Shown here: in pieces, positions 49,926-62,629 of the stretch
Layout: each line of letters starts with the position of its first letter
Numbering within the stretch: the first letter of the stretch is position 1
Assembly (NCBI GenBank): GCA_023213395.1
Contig: CM041465.1
Span: 198,283,741 to 198,347,740, forward strand
Direction of reading: 5' to 3'
Source: Cycas panzhihuaensis
Taxonomy: Eukaryota; Cycadophyta
Length of the DNA stretch: 64,000 nucleotides
Position numbers and translations under genes: made by a program
The notes under the pieces: generated by a model
What the model was told of the DNA's origin: nothing
Databases searched by the model: none
The model's input: only the letters and a program-made list of their open reading frames with translations

Positions 49926-52520
49926 ATGGCTGAAAGATCTTATACAGTGAGAAGAAGTCTATTGGGCTAGTATGAGTCATGGCTAAGTTAGTATAACAAC
50001 CAAATATAAAGGGTATTTGATGAGCCAAAAGTTTGAATATGTTAGTGTTATGCTAATGATCTAACTATATATAAGAGGTGAAGTAGATACTGATATTCAT
50101 TAGTGAAGGTATTTGGGATTCTAGAGGCATTTACAAGTGTCTCAATTAGAGATTCACTATTGAAATGAATCTATTACCTCATCTATAAAAATAAAATAAG
50201 TAGTAGTCATATACAATATGTTGATAGGTGTGAATTATATGTTTTAACAACACCATAAAGGTATGTGGCAATTGATATTTAATTATTAAGGCATCATTAT
50301 AATTATCGTAAAGTGATAAGAATAAACTTTATGAGGGCATGAAAATCTTATAGTAGCATGAGCATAGTTTAAATGGCATGAAATAAAATTATTTATGAAG
50401 GCCTCATATGTGAATTAATTATGGAATAATGATAGCATGAAACATTTATTGTTAGTGAGCACATGTATAAATGCATATTACAAAGATTATAGTAGTTGGT
50501 TGTATGATATTATATGGTAGCAAAACATATGAAGTATGAACCCTCCATGGTTTCTCTAAAGCTTGAATAGGGTATCCCCATTTAAGATTAGACTTATAAT
50601 TCCCATACATCCCAGATCTATAATCACCTATGCAACCTCAACATCTCAAAACTACATGTAGATATGTGAATAGTCACTCAAACTTATAACCTAATGGAGA
50701 AGCATGCTACCCAATATAGATCTAAAATCATGGAGGCTTAAATAAGCCATTCCTAATCATCTATGTAGAAGGTACTTGAAGCAAAATAGAGACCACATTA
50801 GTTCCCTGCACATAGGGAGAAAAATCATGCAAAAGGTAAGATGATATATTCTACATGATGAAAAGTAGGTTACCTACAACAATCACTTAAATATTTAATC
50901 CCTATAGAAAAGCTAGTTGCACATTTATGAAGGAGAAATCTTCACAAAGAAACTACCCCATATGTAGAGTAGGCTTGAGAAAATAGTTGCCCAACCACAA
51001 TTTGAAGAAATTCATGCATCAATCAATTTTTTATAAAAAGGAGAAATTCATATGCCATTTTTTATACAAATTCTTATAGAATAAAAAAATTAAATTTGAA
51101 ATATTAAATTAAATTATTTTTTATAAAATTTTAAATCTAAATTTTAGCCCCCATATGTTAGTTGATGGTCATATGTAGAGCCCATATGACTGGGGGCTTA
51201 GCAGCAAAGGAGGTAAACTCCAAAATGGAGTTAATTGAATTGGAATGATTTTGATCTGACACAAATTATTTATGGAATTTAATCAATTTTTATATCTGAT
51301 TTTTAAGTTTCTTAATGATTGAATAATTTTTAAGGACACGTTAGTGTTTTTTTAAGAATAACTCATAATTTGTATGTTAAAATTAGGTGTTGTCAATTAC
51401 ATTAGAAAGAGAACTTTGAGATGGTTAAAATAAGTGGTTCCATGAGATAATTTAGATAGCAGATGACAAAGAAAATGAAGGGAAAATTTGTAAAAGTGCT
51501 CAACCTCATAAAGCATGAATTCAATATTTATTTTCAAAAAAAAATTAGTATATTCTAATGTTTTCAAAGGGTTTGGTTATAATGGTGATATTATTTTCTA
51601 AAAATCATGAAATAAAAAGAAAGTTTAGTTTAAAAATAAACAAATTAAGTCTCATTTATAATATTTGGAGACTTAAATTTAGTTTAAAAATTCATGAAGT
51701 GAGAAATATTTAATAAATTATGATATAAAATATTCTTGATATATTGGATATACTATATCCCTATTAGAAAAAAATATTTAATTTAGTAGATGATAAGCAC
51801 TACCCAAATGAATTGATCACCTAGTTGAATGAACCTATTTTGATGATTAATGATACCACATGGTATTTAATATGAGTACTCAATTTAATTGATGTTAAAG
51901 AGGTAAGGAGATTATAAGAAATCTACCTATTAATGAGATAAAGGAAACTCTCAAGTTGTATACTAGATTATCTATAGATAATATCCAACTAATATTCAAC
52001 TATTAAAATGGTCCAACTAAAAGGAAGAAAGAAAGAAACTACTCTTGTACAAGTAATTTAAAAGAATGATAAACTATATATCTAAAGCAATTACCTAGAG
52101 AACTAGTGATTATAATGGCTAGTTACCTATGTATTTTAGTGGATGGTTATTATTTTATATAGACTCAAAAATCACTTTATTTATTTGTTGATTTGATGAA
52201 TGTTTAATAGAATGTTGATCACAATTAATAGAATGTTGATTGAAAATAGTTATACATGTGAGAATATAAAGATGTATATGAAAATACTTCATGTACTTTA
52301 ATCTCAATGATGGTTTATATTATAAGTTGGCTATTTATAGATGGTTATTATTAGTACATAAAGGAAGGCTATATACAAGTTAATGCTTGCAAGAGATAAG
52401 CAAATGGATGGCAGGTTTACAAATGATAGATATTTATAGAATATAAGTTAGAGGATCTAGCATACAAGTTAAAAGATCAAGGGATGAAGACTTAAAGGCA
52501 AGATTTAAAGACATTAAACA
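49926..52520 (+). other. Interior of copy B (non-coding)
   Basis: Shared with copy A near both ends (49926-50450 and 51170-52520). The segment about 50530-51120 has no visible partner in copy A. No protein recognised in any frame. Confidence 0.65.
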
Positions 52521-52531
52521 TTAAGAGGGAA
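52521..52531 (+). other. Polypurine tract of copy B
   Basis: TTAAGAGGGAA directly before the 3' LTR start TGCTAAAACATATG. Confidence 0.75.
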
Positions 52532-52808
52532 TGCTAAAACATATGAAAATTGCATATATACAATATTTAATATATATGATATACATATAAATAGACCAAC
52601 ATTTGAAACATGACTGGTGAGAAAGTACAATTTGAAGACTAGTCAAGGGGCAAGGGAAGGAATACAAGAACCTTGCTATTCACATACATAGAGATATATG
52701 AGAAGCATATATATCCATGTAATCACTCTATTGAATGATGTAAATGTTTAAGACACATCATAGACTTCTTGTGAGGTATATCATATTATAAATATAAATA
52801 TATACTAC
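52532..52808 (+). repeat. 3' LTR of copy B, truncated
   Basis: Matches the first part of the 5' LTR up to ATATTATAAATAT; about half the LTR is missing. An extra ~90-bp stretch near 52590-52675 is not present in the 5' LTR. Confidence 0.78.
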
Positions 52809-52814
52809 TTTATC

Positions 52815-53972
52815 TTATTGATACTAAGGGCCTCCTTGTTGTGGAAAGGGGGCTCCGTGAGGAGGGCATAGTCCTCCTTATTGACAAGAATCTCCTTGTC
52901 TTTGTTGATTATAACTAGGGCCTCCTTGATGGTATGTGGGTACTCCTTATTAATAAATGGGGGGTGGTTATTATTAAACTACCCCACATGCTTGACTCCC
53001 TTAGTTTTGTAAGAGTTATAAATTAATATGTCTTCTCCTACTTTTAATAGCTAGGTGTCCAAATTTTCCACAATAGAGTCAGGTTACATTTTATTTGTCC
53101 TATTGGTTATTTTGAGACTATCCCTATGGTTGATCTTATAACTATTAAGGCTATTGATTTGGACAAGAGGAAGAAGAGGTGCCAACAAGATGCTGGTGAG
53201 TTGGCTACTGATGTGACTCTTGTGATATAGAGAGAGAGTCTAAGAGTTGAGTTAGGTCTTATTACTAACTAATCTATTATGTTTCTCTATTAATAGTCTT
53301 GCCCCTTTTTGAGTTTTGGGATATAAAGGTAAGAGTTGAGTTAGATGTCAATGTTACCCCTAGTCAGTTGTGAATATTCTTTTCTTGAAGCAAGAACCCC
53401 TCAAAGGTTATGAAGTCTATCTTGGAGTAGTTTCTATGTAATTAAGAGACAAAGGAGTTGTGTTCAATGGGTAAAATGTTTATGATGCTTGAGATTAGAT
53501 CATGGTCAGAAGGTGGCTCATCGAGAATAATCAATTTGTTTTTAATGATTTTAACTTCAGTTAAATGATTTGTAATGTTTTTAGCAAAAGTCATGGTAAA
53601 TAGGCGATCCTTAATGGTAAGGGACCTAGATTTATCCTTCCTCTCATAAAGGGAATAAAGTATGGTCCAAGCTTTATTTAAGCAATGTGTTATTTCAATG
53701 TTTTGATCCACTTGGTCTTCAATTGCTAAGTGGAAGAAATATAAGATGATGTTATCCTTAGCTTTGGAGTTTACTAAGGCTACAGGATCAAGTGGAATAG
53801 TTTTAGTGGAATCATTAGGATCTTGAGTGGGCTTATGCATAGGTATGCCCCCATTGGCATATGCCCAATATTCATTCATGATAAGCAAGTTTTTGAATTG
53901 CTTTCTCCATGGTATAAATTTATTAATGCCATTGAGTTTGATACTTTTAAAAAGAAGCATTTGTAATACCAT
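52815..53972 (-). pseudogene. Copia gag, minus strand, 3'-truncated
   Basis: The 53972-53442 frame holds a UBN2-type copia gag: LNGINKFIPWRKQFKNLLIM near its start and IKDRLFTMTFAKNITNHLTE further on. Beyond a stop, a zinc-knuckle remnant (LYCGKFGHLAIKS) lies at about 53095-53050, and a Gln/Gly/Pro-rich tail (QGGP repeated, about 52960-52820) runs to the junction with copy B. The knuckle lacks its first and last Cys. Gag would form the particle. The pol part is absent because the element ends at the junction. The plain N-terminal 176 codons are the best-kept coding stretch of this element. Confidence 0.85.
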
Positions 53973-55899
53973 GTTTAAAAGATTTTTATGCTTGATGTCT
54001 TTAAATTTTTATGTGATAAGGTAATAATCTACTTAAGTAGCTTTTAATCTAGAATTCTAAGGGTAAAGGTCTCTAGGAAAGCTCCCAGTTACTATACTGT
54101 CTAATGGCCCCTGCCCATAAGTGGAAAACTAAGGACCTGATATATTGATATATGAGCTAAAGGGCTCAATATACATCTATATATGGGCTACTAAGAAGGT
54201 CCTAAGACCCCCTTAATTTATTTCCCCAACTACGTTAGTCTTATGTCAAACGATAGATTTAGTGGTGAGAACTTACTAACTAAGGCACTCACCCCCTTGG
54301 GTCTAGCCTGGTCTCTAAACTCTAAAATATAGGGTCTCCTCCTTAGCCTTTGATTTATTACACCTGACAACTAATGACATTCCTCATCCAGTATAAATAG
54401 GCCAAGGGCATGTACATGGTGGTAACTTTAAGGGTCATAATCATTCCCTTTGTGAAGCTAGAAATCAGGGTTTAATTCAAGAGTTATCTTTTTAATATAA
54501 GAATTTAAGTTTTTAAATGAGTTTCTTACACACAAGAGGTTCCTTTTAAAGTAATAAATAAAATGGAAAAGGAAATAAATCAAATTAAAATGATAAAGGA
54601 TGGGTTTAGAATGTTTTTGATGGGCTAATCTTTGAGAGTTAACTTTTTCAATCTTTCAAGAGTAACACCTATATATGAGACATCACCAATCATTTATTAG
54701 CCTTAAAAAATAGAATTAAATAGTTGAAAATAATAAGCTATAACATAATCTAGCAAAAGAACCTCAAGAAAACTAAAAAATGCCTTCAAATCTTGAAAAG
54801 TAAGGCTCAAATAGGTTAAACATAAGGGTATACTTGATTAGCTAATATCTCCTTCAAATCAACTCTAAGTCTAGCTCAGTTTGATTCCAAGTTGTAGAGC
54901 TCTAAATCAACTTTTTGGCACTTTAGACAATTTGAAAAATAGATACACAATTGAGGAGATATTATTGAAATAGTATAGCTATCTTTTTATGCCTAAAAAT
55001 CAAATGAAAATAGAGTTAAGCGCCCTTTAGATTGGCTTCCAATCACCTGTAGACCCTACGTGACCACTTGCTAATACTTTTAGGGAGATGTCAGACTTAA
55101 AGAATTAGTAAAAATGGCTAAATGTTTTTGTAAACTAAAAAATAATCAAATCTAGCTAAATGAGATTTGAAATCTGTACTTATGAGGTCATATGAGGGCT
55201 GAATGTGACCAAACAAAGGGGATTAAGGTAGATTTAAAGTGATATTTCAATCAAATTTAATATCATCTCACTAAAGTATCAAACCATATGATAAAAATAT
55301 GAAAAGATTTAATGTCTTTTTTGAGTTTTTATAAATGCACAGTAAATGCATGAGGTGTTCACCTCCCATGGAGTATCGTGAGCTCAGAAACTATATCAAA
55401 TAGACTTCGATTGATGTGAAATTTTAGAGGAGGGGGTGTAAGACACAAAGGAAACTAATAAAATAGACAACACTATAAATGATGCCTCGGATGAAGAGAA
55501 CGAGGCTACCAAAATATAGGGGTTCTTCGTACACCATACAATGAAGAATGAAGCCAAAAACAACCAAAAACCACCTAAAAACTCCTCTGTCAGTCATTAG
55601 GAATGGATGTAGGGCTACTACAAACATTAATAAAGCTCCAACAAGCAAAAAGCATTAGTAATATAGTTGCAACAAGCAAAAAACATGATTTTTCACATGT
55701 TTTCTTCAACAAAACTGAACAAAATCCTAGATGGATGTAAATAGACTTCAAAATCAATTGTGGGAGGCTAAAATCTCTTACAACTAGTTGTGTATTAGTT
55801 CGAACACTATAAAAAACCTTATATTTACTACAAAATATGAAGAAAACAATGTAAAATAAGCTTAAAATCACCAAAATACTGTAAATCAGGCAAGTAGGA
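53973..55899 (-). other. Long leader of the minus-strand copia
   Basis: About 1.9 kb between the primer site and gag, read as leader on the minus strand. No frame with a motif (94 codons at most, 55590-55874). Confidence 0.5.
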
Positions 55900-55911
55900 G
55901 CTTTAATACCA
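55900..55911 (-). other. Primer binding site of the minus-strand copia gag element
   Basis: Plus strand GCTTTAATACCA, minus strand TGGTATTAAAGC, a Met-tRNA motif with two changes. Confidence 0.78.
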
Positions 55912-55913
55912 TA

Positions 55914-56540
55914 TGAAAATGATAGGATCTAAATATGCATATTTTGATTAAAGTATAGTGATTAAAACATTGACAAATAATCAAAATATTAAGCAAATAA
56001 TTAGGATAAATAAGCATGCAAATGTACAAGTGAATTCATCACACAGTAGACCCTCTCTTGGGCAGAGCTTCTGCATTAATCACAATCTAACATAAATTAC
56101 AAAGGTGTAGGGCAATATTTATAGCCATGCACTAAGATTATATTGCATTGGGATAGGCCAACTTAATGGCATAAGAGGTGGATCTGACCTCACTATCTGA
56201 TATAATTTAATTACATAAAAGGGTCCTTTTGTAGAATATAAATATTAGCATACAAAGGTTGGAAGAAATGAAGGAGATATTAGAAAGTTTTAACAACCAC
56301 CAAGTAAATCATAGTGATAGATATTTACATATGGTGTAGTCTATAAGATTACTATAATATTACACTCCTTTATCATTGATTTGACCTATAGCAGTTGAAA
56401 ATTTCTTGACCAGGATATGGAAAATCACTCCTTTAACTTGGTAAGTAGATGTTGTGCTAAATTCAAATCCTCTAGATAAAATTACATCTTATATAAGGCC
56501 ATCATGGAGTTTAGTTATACATGAATTTGAATCCCCCTTA
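55914..56540 (-). repeat. Probable 5' LTR of the minus-strand copia (right end not fixed)
   Basis: Begins TGAAAATGATAGG on the plus strand two bases from the primer site. A minus-strand TATA box in the context GGCTATAAATATTGCC lies at about 56113-56126, the expected place for an LTR promoter. No second copy is in the window, so the outer boundary is a guess. Confidence 0.5.
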
Positions 56541-57305
56541 TAGTAAGAAAGTTAGAAATTATGCATAATATTATCATACTGACCTATTGCATGAATCACA
56601 TTGACCACAATTGCTTGTACCCTTTCGCTAGTCAGCATACTTGATTTGTCCATCCTTACATTTCTCTCTTTCCTATTTTTTTCCTCCAAATTTTGCTCCT
56701 TAAAATAATAATAATAAAGGATCAAATATAGCACTAGGACTTGAAACCGATGTTCTATAGCAGAATAGATATAAAGAGGTCTCTAAATGAAAGAGTGTTA
56801 TACTGAAGAAGAGAAAGAGTAAAATGTAAGAGGTGTAATGGTAAGGAGAAGGATGCAAAATTGGCATCACTAAATTGAAATACATAAATAGAGAGCACAT
56901 TGTCATAGCCTGTAAACATGTTATCACCATCGTTGACTTGCTTATTGACCCATAAAATTGAGAAGAAGAGGAAAAATGACCAATATTTTCACCCTAGGGT
57001 TTGTTCTCTTCCGTGTTATATGTTATAAAGTTATAAAGTTACAGTTTGTTTGATATAGTTTTAAATCTACTCCTTCAAAAAATTCAAAGTTTTTTAAAAA
57101 TTTCAATTAAAATTAAATATGAATTAGAGTTTCATAGCCCCTCATCTATTAGAAAATAGTTGTATGAGAGTGACAGGATGACCAAGGGCTCAATATCAAA
57201 TGGGTTAAATGCCTTTTCAAAGGTATTTTTATTTTTTAAGTACCTATGTGCACTATTTTTATCACATCTCTCTTATATGGACTCCAATTTTAATTCTATT
57301 AGTTG
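56541..57305. other. AT-rich DNA, no gene seen
   Basis: Short frames only (up to about 76 codons on the minus strand, 56700-56930), no motif. Confidence 0.5.
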
Positions 57306-57680
57306 TGTTGGAATCGTATTTCACCCTTCCTCAAAATGACTACCTATTTAACATCATCTGAGTTTATTTTGTAAGAGAAATTTGAAAATGGTTAATGTCG
57401 CAAGGTCATTATATTAGTTGATTATTTCTAAAAAGGGTCTTAAGTGAACTTTAAATTAGATCACTTAAGTGAAATGCACTTTCATGTGCATTATCTATAA
57501 TTTCATTTTACCTAACTCTATTACTCCCACTCTCAATATAAAAGTAAAGGCTCAATAGAGGAAACTCATTCCTACCTTCCCATTTTGTGAGAGCTACTTT
57601 CTTTCCCTCAAGTCTCTCTTGATCCCATGTTTGCCTTTGTGTTTAGTGCATAGAGATGAAGGATAGATCCACTCTTTTCA
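57306..57680 (+). repeat. 5' LTR of the terminal copia element
   Basis: TGTTGGAATCGTATTTCACC ... CACTCTTTTCA, with a TATA-like CAATATAAAAG near 57535. No second copy is in the window, so the start is inferred from the TGTTGG motif. Confidence 0.65.
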
Positions 57681-57682
57681 TG

Positions 57683-57694
57683 TGGTATCAGAGC
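57683..57694 (+). other. Primer binding site (initiator Met tRNA)
   Basis: TGGTATCAGAGC, perfect match to the plant motif. Confidence 0.92.
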
Positions 57695-59647
57695 TTGCTT
57701 CCTTTATATTCCTCACTTATACTTGCAATGGATCCATCACTTCCTTCTCCCCCATAATCCATATGATGAAGGAGATTGTGAAAGTGGATTTAGAAATATT
57801 TTTAAGTTATTATGATAGCATATTTTATATTATTATCTTTCCCTTTCTCTTTTGCAAGTTTGGAAGCACAATACAAGGAGTTATAAATCCCAAGGATTTC
57901 AATCCTTTGGTGGCCATTCATGCTATCTCATTCTTCTTTTTCTTTCCCCTCTTTTTGTCCATTTAGTAAGGGGAAATACTACCAAAATTTTTCCAACATT
58001 TAAAAGAATGATTGTAAGGGGAATTTTTACCCATTTTTTTTTAAAGAATTTTAAACCATTTAAAATATCCATCATTGTATGCTATCACCTTGTCCATATT
58101 AGGATCCTGGTAATAAAAAAATGATGGAAATTTCATATAGTATCATGTGTTAATGAGATATTAGTAAGTTGAAATTTCTACAAAAATAAAATTTTCTTGA
58201 TAAACTTTATAAGTTTGCAAAATATTCTATAGAGCTCTAATTGATGTGATTCTAATTGTCAAAGATGAAGCTCTAAGTATACTTTCCAACACAAAAATTA
58301 GCACCCAATTTTGATGTCGTATGAGGAAGTCATTGCTATTTTAGTGAACAATAGTTATTTTTAGTAAGAATTCTAGAAAAATATAATCTCATGACTTTGT
58401 GGGGCTACCAAAAACTTGCAAAACTTATTTGGGCCTGATTCCACTTCTTAAAGATGAAGCTTTGAGTCTAGTTTACAGCACAAAAATTGGCACTCCATTT
58501 CATCATCGTGGGAGAAAGTTATTGTTGATTTAGTAAAGACTACTTTCTTTTGTATTAACAAAAAAAAAAAAAGTGAAGAAAATTTCTTCCTTCTTTTTAT
58601 AAGGCTTAAAAGCCCATTGTGAAAGTGAGAAAAAAAACACTTAGATTAGATCAATATTTGGTGTCCTCACTCACTTATTAGCATTACATTTCAGCACTAT
58701 AAAATCACTCAAAGTAAGCACTCTAAAGACACTTCAAAAAAGCACTCCAAGCAAGTATTCTATTTTCAATTAAATGTATGTTTGATGCGATTTGATAATC
58801 TTTTCACTCTCCCTAAAAGGAACGCATCACGTATGATATTTTTTGCTATCTTATACCTATTTACATACTCGCCAAGGTTGAAATACCTTGGTTGGTAGAA
58901 TGTTGTTTCACAAAGGAGGTGTGGGTTTCAAGTTAGCACTAGACTAAACTGGAATATTGGTGAGGTTTGATTAGCCATACCATTGTGCCTCAATCAAGGA
59001 TCATCATGATAACCAACCAGGAAAACTAGATCTTTAATACAAGATTAAAATATACCTGATCTAATATCTATCATAGCTATGCGTATTCATGTACCATACT
59101 TTAGTAGAGGTATATAATTGCTCATTGGTGAACTTGGTGAGGATTGGGAGTACCTGGGCTCTATTGTAACTTGGATTTCATCACTAAGAACAATTACGGG
59201 TATCGTAGGTGAAGGCCAACTTAATTCTACTAGAAGCCTAAGCATCCCTTCAACAACCTCAACTACATTCTGGACACAAATTAGAGGTTATTGGGTTGAT
59301 TACGTATCCTACATTTGGGTTTCAAGTTACGTAAACCCAATGATGTCAGCTTCTACATTGGCCTACAATCTTGTATATTGATCACTTACTTATTTGTAAA
59401 AAGTGATCCATAGTGTAATCATAATCATAGTGCTTCTCATATTCCTGTTGCGTCATGTTAATATTTGTCACAAGTGTTGGTGACTTTTCTCTTAGTTGCT
59501 CCCTTCATCTTTGAGCAACCATTCTCACTTCTTCTTCCTTCTGCTACACTACTTTATTACATTTTCTATTTGTAAATAGTGATTGATCATTTATTCCTAT
59601 CACTTTTATAGTCCCTTGTTCATTTCTTCCCTATTGAAAAGACACCA
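57695..59647 (+). other. Leader of the terminal copia element
   Basis: About 2 kb with no recognised protein. Contains a poly(A) run at about 58560-58572, two partly similar ~120-bp stretches (about 58230-58330 and 58430-58530, both with AAAGATGAAGCT and CACAAAAATT(A/G)GCAC), and a tRNA-like stretch at 58875-58945. Confidence 0.5.
58875..58945 (+). other. tRNA-like stretch, possible SINE head
   Basis: CTTGGTTGGTAGAATG resembles a Pol III A box region (consensus TGGCNNAGTTGGTAGAG), and GTGGGTTTCAAGTTAGCAC about 30 bases later resembles a B box (GGTTCGANNCC). The spacing is that of a tRNA. Acceptor pairing is poor, so it is not a functional tRNA gene. A plant tRNA-derived SINE remnant is the best reading, but it rests on two short motifs. 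Confidence 0.35.
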
Positions 59648-60620
59648 TGTCTTCACAGTTCAAGTAAAATGTGAACTGCATTCTAAAAGGAAAATAAAAT
59701 TGGGATATGTGATTCAATGGTGTCAGAAATGCTACAAAGTATGAAGGTTTATGGAGAGATCACTTGCAACCTATACCATCTGTTACAACTACAACTGCCT
59801 TAGTTACTTCTAGAAGAGGTGCTCTAACTACTCCCACTAAAGTTGTAGTTAAATGCCAATGGGAACTTGATGATGATAAAATCTGCATAGGGGTACTGCT
59901 TGTCACTGATTATTCCCTACATAATCTCATTGATGAAGTTATACATGATATAGCATGGAAAGTTCTTAAGAAGAACTTTGATACTAAATCAGACTTAGAA
60001 TTTGTTCACTTAGTGCTGAAGATGAACAAATTAAAAATGCAGAAAGAACATATAAGTGAGACAATCAATCTCCTTCGTCCAATCAAGCAAGCCATTGATA
60101 AATATTTAAAAACTCAATGTATTACATGAGCTTTCTTAATTAAGTCATGTCTCCATATCTAAGATTATAAAAATCTATTGGGAAGTCTTCAATCTAGTGG
60201 CTCTTTGAAGACCCTGAACTTTGAGGCTCTTCTTGATAAGTTCATTGAATTTGATAAGACCTTTGATACTAACTTTGCCACTATATCAGATCTAGTTGAT
60301 GCTACTTTTGAAGTGGAATAAGATCTTTGTTATACCAAAAATTAAGGTCAATACTCTCATAGAGGTGGTAATTCCCATGGAAGAGGTAGACAACAAGGAC
60401 AACATCCTCTTGGTCAATAGGCTCCTTAACTCCAACAAAAATAGTCTCAAGGCCAAGGCCAAAATAATCAACCTAGACCTAGATCCAGTATTCAGAGACA
60501 ATCCAACCATCCCAATACTTCTTATGGGACTGGAAATCAAACAATTGTGTGCCAAAGGTGTAATAGAAAAGGACATTATGCCAAAAATTATAGAATTCCC
60601 ACTAACAAACTACAAAGTTA
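59648..60620 (+). pseudogene. Copia gag (dead)
   Basis: Starts at ATG 59648 (MSSQFK, then a stop). The 59764-60129 frame continues through KKNFDTKSDLEFVHLVLKMN, a copia gag helix region. Further on, in another frame, an RGGNSHGRGRQQGQ basic tract (about 60360-60400) leads to a knuckle VCQRCNRKGHYAKNY (about 60555-60600), whose final Cys is now Tyr. Several stops. Confidence 0.82.
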
Positions 60621-60829
60621 TCAATAGTACCATGGTGTACATAATATCGATAATACTTCTTTTGAAGATGATTTTGGTGGAATGTAATTTGATCATGCAT
60701 ACCTTCAAAGAATTAGGACCACTTCATTAAATGTTATTGATAGATCCACTAAGTATATTGAAGCTCATTGTGGCTATGCTTATTCACTTTTGCCTTCACC
60801 ACTTGGAGTTGTAAATAGTCCCACCTCAA

Positions 60830-61200
60830 ATACTTCATCGTGGATTACGGATACTGGAGCAACACAACACATGACTTATCATCGCTAGTTCTTTCAGGAT
60901 TTTAACTCTAAAGTTCATGGTGTTGTACACATGGATGACAAATCATCTCATCCAGTCGAAGGACTTGGAACTATTTGCCTAAAACTCCCAGGCCTTCCAG
61001 ATTTTACATTTGTTGATGTTTTATATATTTTTAGTCTGAAGAAGAATTTACTCTCCATGTCTAATCTTATCTCTCGTGGATTTGATCTAGGTGTAACTGT
61101 AAACAATCAAACTCTTTGTATCATTCACCATCCTTCAAATGCTATGGTTATGACCTGAATTCTTGATGGTAAAATTTTTTGCCTAAGTGACTCACCATCC
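60830..61200 (+). pseudogene. Copia aspartic protease (dead)
   Basis: WITDTGATQHMTYH near 60841 contains the active-site D-T-G-A. The frame 60931-61158 continues with GLGTICLKLPG and VDVLYIFSLKKNLLSMSNLI, the usual C-terminal half. A stop lies shortly after the active site. Confidence 0.87.
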
Positions 61201-61239
61201 TTTGAAGCCAACTATGTTGATGATGACTCTACTTTTACC

Positions 61240-62130
61240 ACAACCTTGACTCCTCAAAAGTTGTCCCAAGCGGCCCTGTGGCATGCTTATATGGGCCATA
61301 TCAAAATTGATCATTTAAGAGAACTACAAGTCACTCTTCCTGGTTTACCTAGGCTCTCCTCTAATCCCTTTAAATATGAAGCATGCATTATTGCCAAATC
61401 TCAAAGACAACCCTATCCTTCTAGTTAGTGGAAATTTAGCCAACCTTTATAGCTTGTACACTGAGATATATATGGTCCTATGCCCATCCCTTCTCTCAAA
61501 TAGAAGTGGTACTATATTACTTTCATTGATGATTTTACCAAGAAAGTATGGGTTACTTTTCTTATAAAGAAATATGAAGCTTTTTTTATGTTTCAAGCTT
61601 TAAAGGTCCACGTGGAAAATAAATCTAGATTTAAGATCAAAATACTCAAGACTGATAATGGTAACAAGTACACATCCAATGAGTTTAAATCGTACCTATG
61701 TTAACATGGAATTAAACATCAGACCACTATTGCAAGTACACCCCAGTAAAATAGAGTTGCCAAGTGCATGAAGAGGACCATCATAAACATGGCTCGTGCT
61801 ATGCTGGTATATTAGAATGTCCCCGTCTATCTTTGGGCTGAGGCTATCTAGACTGTTGTGTATTTCATCAACACTGTTAGTCCCTTCAAGCTCGACCCCT
61901 CTCCACATGAAATGTGGTATGGACAAACCTCATCTATCTCCCACTTCAAAAATTTTGGCCCTACTTGTTATGCTCATATTCTGGAGGAACATAGAAATAA
62001 GCTCCAAGATAGAACCATCAAAGACATCTTTATTTGATACCCTATAGATAAAAAGGAATACAAGGTTTTCATACCTTCACAACACAAAATCATCATCACT
62101 AGAGATGTTATTTATGGAGACTAAAGATCA
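61240..62130 (+). pseudogene. Copia integrase (dead)
   Basis: The pre-integrase zinc finger LWHAYMGHIKIDHLRELQ starts at about 61276. In the core, FIDDFTKKVWVTFL (about 61522) has the first Asp and KTDNGNKYTSNEF (about 61650) the second, followed by RTIINMARAML near the Glu helix and AHILEEHRNKL in the C-terminal part. The residues around the catalytic Glu (consensus NG.AER) are mutated to NRVAK. Stops interrupt it at several points. Confidence 0.88.
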
Positions 62131-62629
62131 ATTACTCAGACTTGACTCTAAGATATCTTCATACTGATTTAATGATACTACTGAATTTGATGTCCATATT
62201 CTAAAATTCAAGGAGGGAGATGCTCAACAGTTGCTCAAAATCTTAGAATCTGATAATAGAGCCTCAGAGGATACAAGTTGTGACTCCCAGCCAATGTGTA
62301 TACATCTAATACTATCATTTATGAATAGCCAAGTTGACAAAGGCAAAGCCACAACAGAAGGACCATCTTCTGCAATCTATGGCTAACCCATCTTCTCTAG
62401 CTTCATCAACTTCCTATGTACCAAATATTTTAAACGATCCTTTTCAGGATCAAAACAAAGACCAAGAGGCTATGGAAATGAAAACCTCATTCCCAACTCG
62501 TAGTTTTTGTGAAGCCTACCAACTACACAAGGATATGCAATTAGATGAGGTAGGAAAAACTAGCATTAGAAGTGCCCATAGAGCAAGGATGCATGAATCA
62601 CTTTCTGTTGAGCTTGAACCAGTATAGCT

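Larger units (their letters stand above)
49465..52808 (+). mobile_element. Non-coding LTR retrotransposon, copy B
   Basis: The 5' LTR (49465-49912) has TG...CA ends and is followed directly by a Met-tRNA primer site. A purine tract and the start of the 3' LTR (52532) close a 2.6-kb interior. The interior has no recognisable gag or pol. It shares LTR and interior flanks with copy A at 4459-29306, so the two define a family of non-autonomous elements. The 3' LTR is cut off at about 52808, where a minus-strand copia gag begins. Confidence 0.82.

Noticed and set aside
53973-55899. Possible host gene between the two copia remnants
   Set aside because: No frame longer than 94 codons and no exon-like conserved motif.
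59118-59381. 87-codon plus-strand frame in the copia leader
   Set aside because: No motif and no match to gag or pol order; left as leader.
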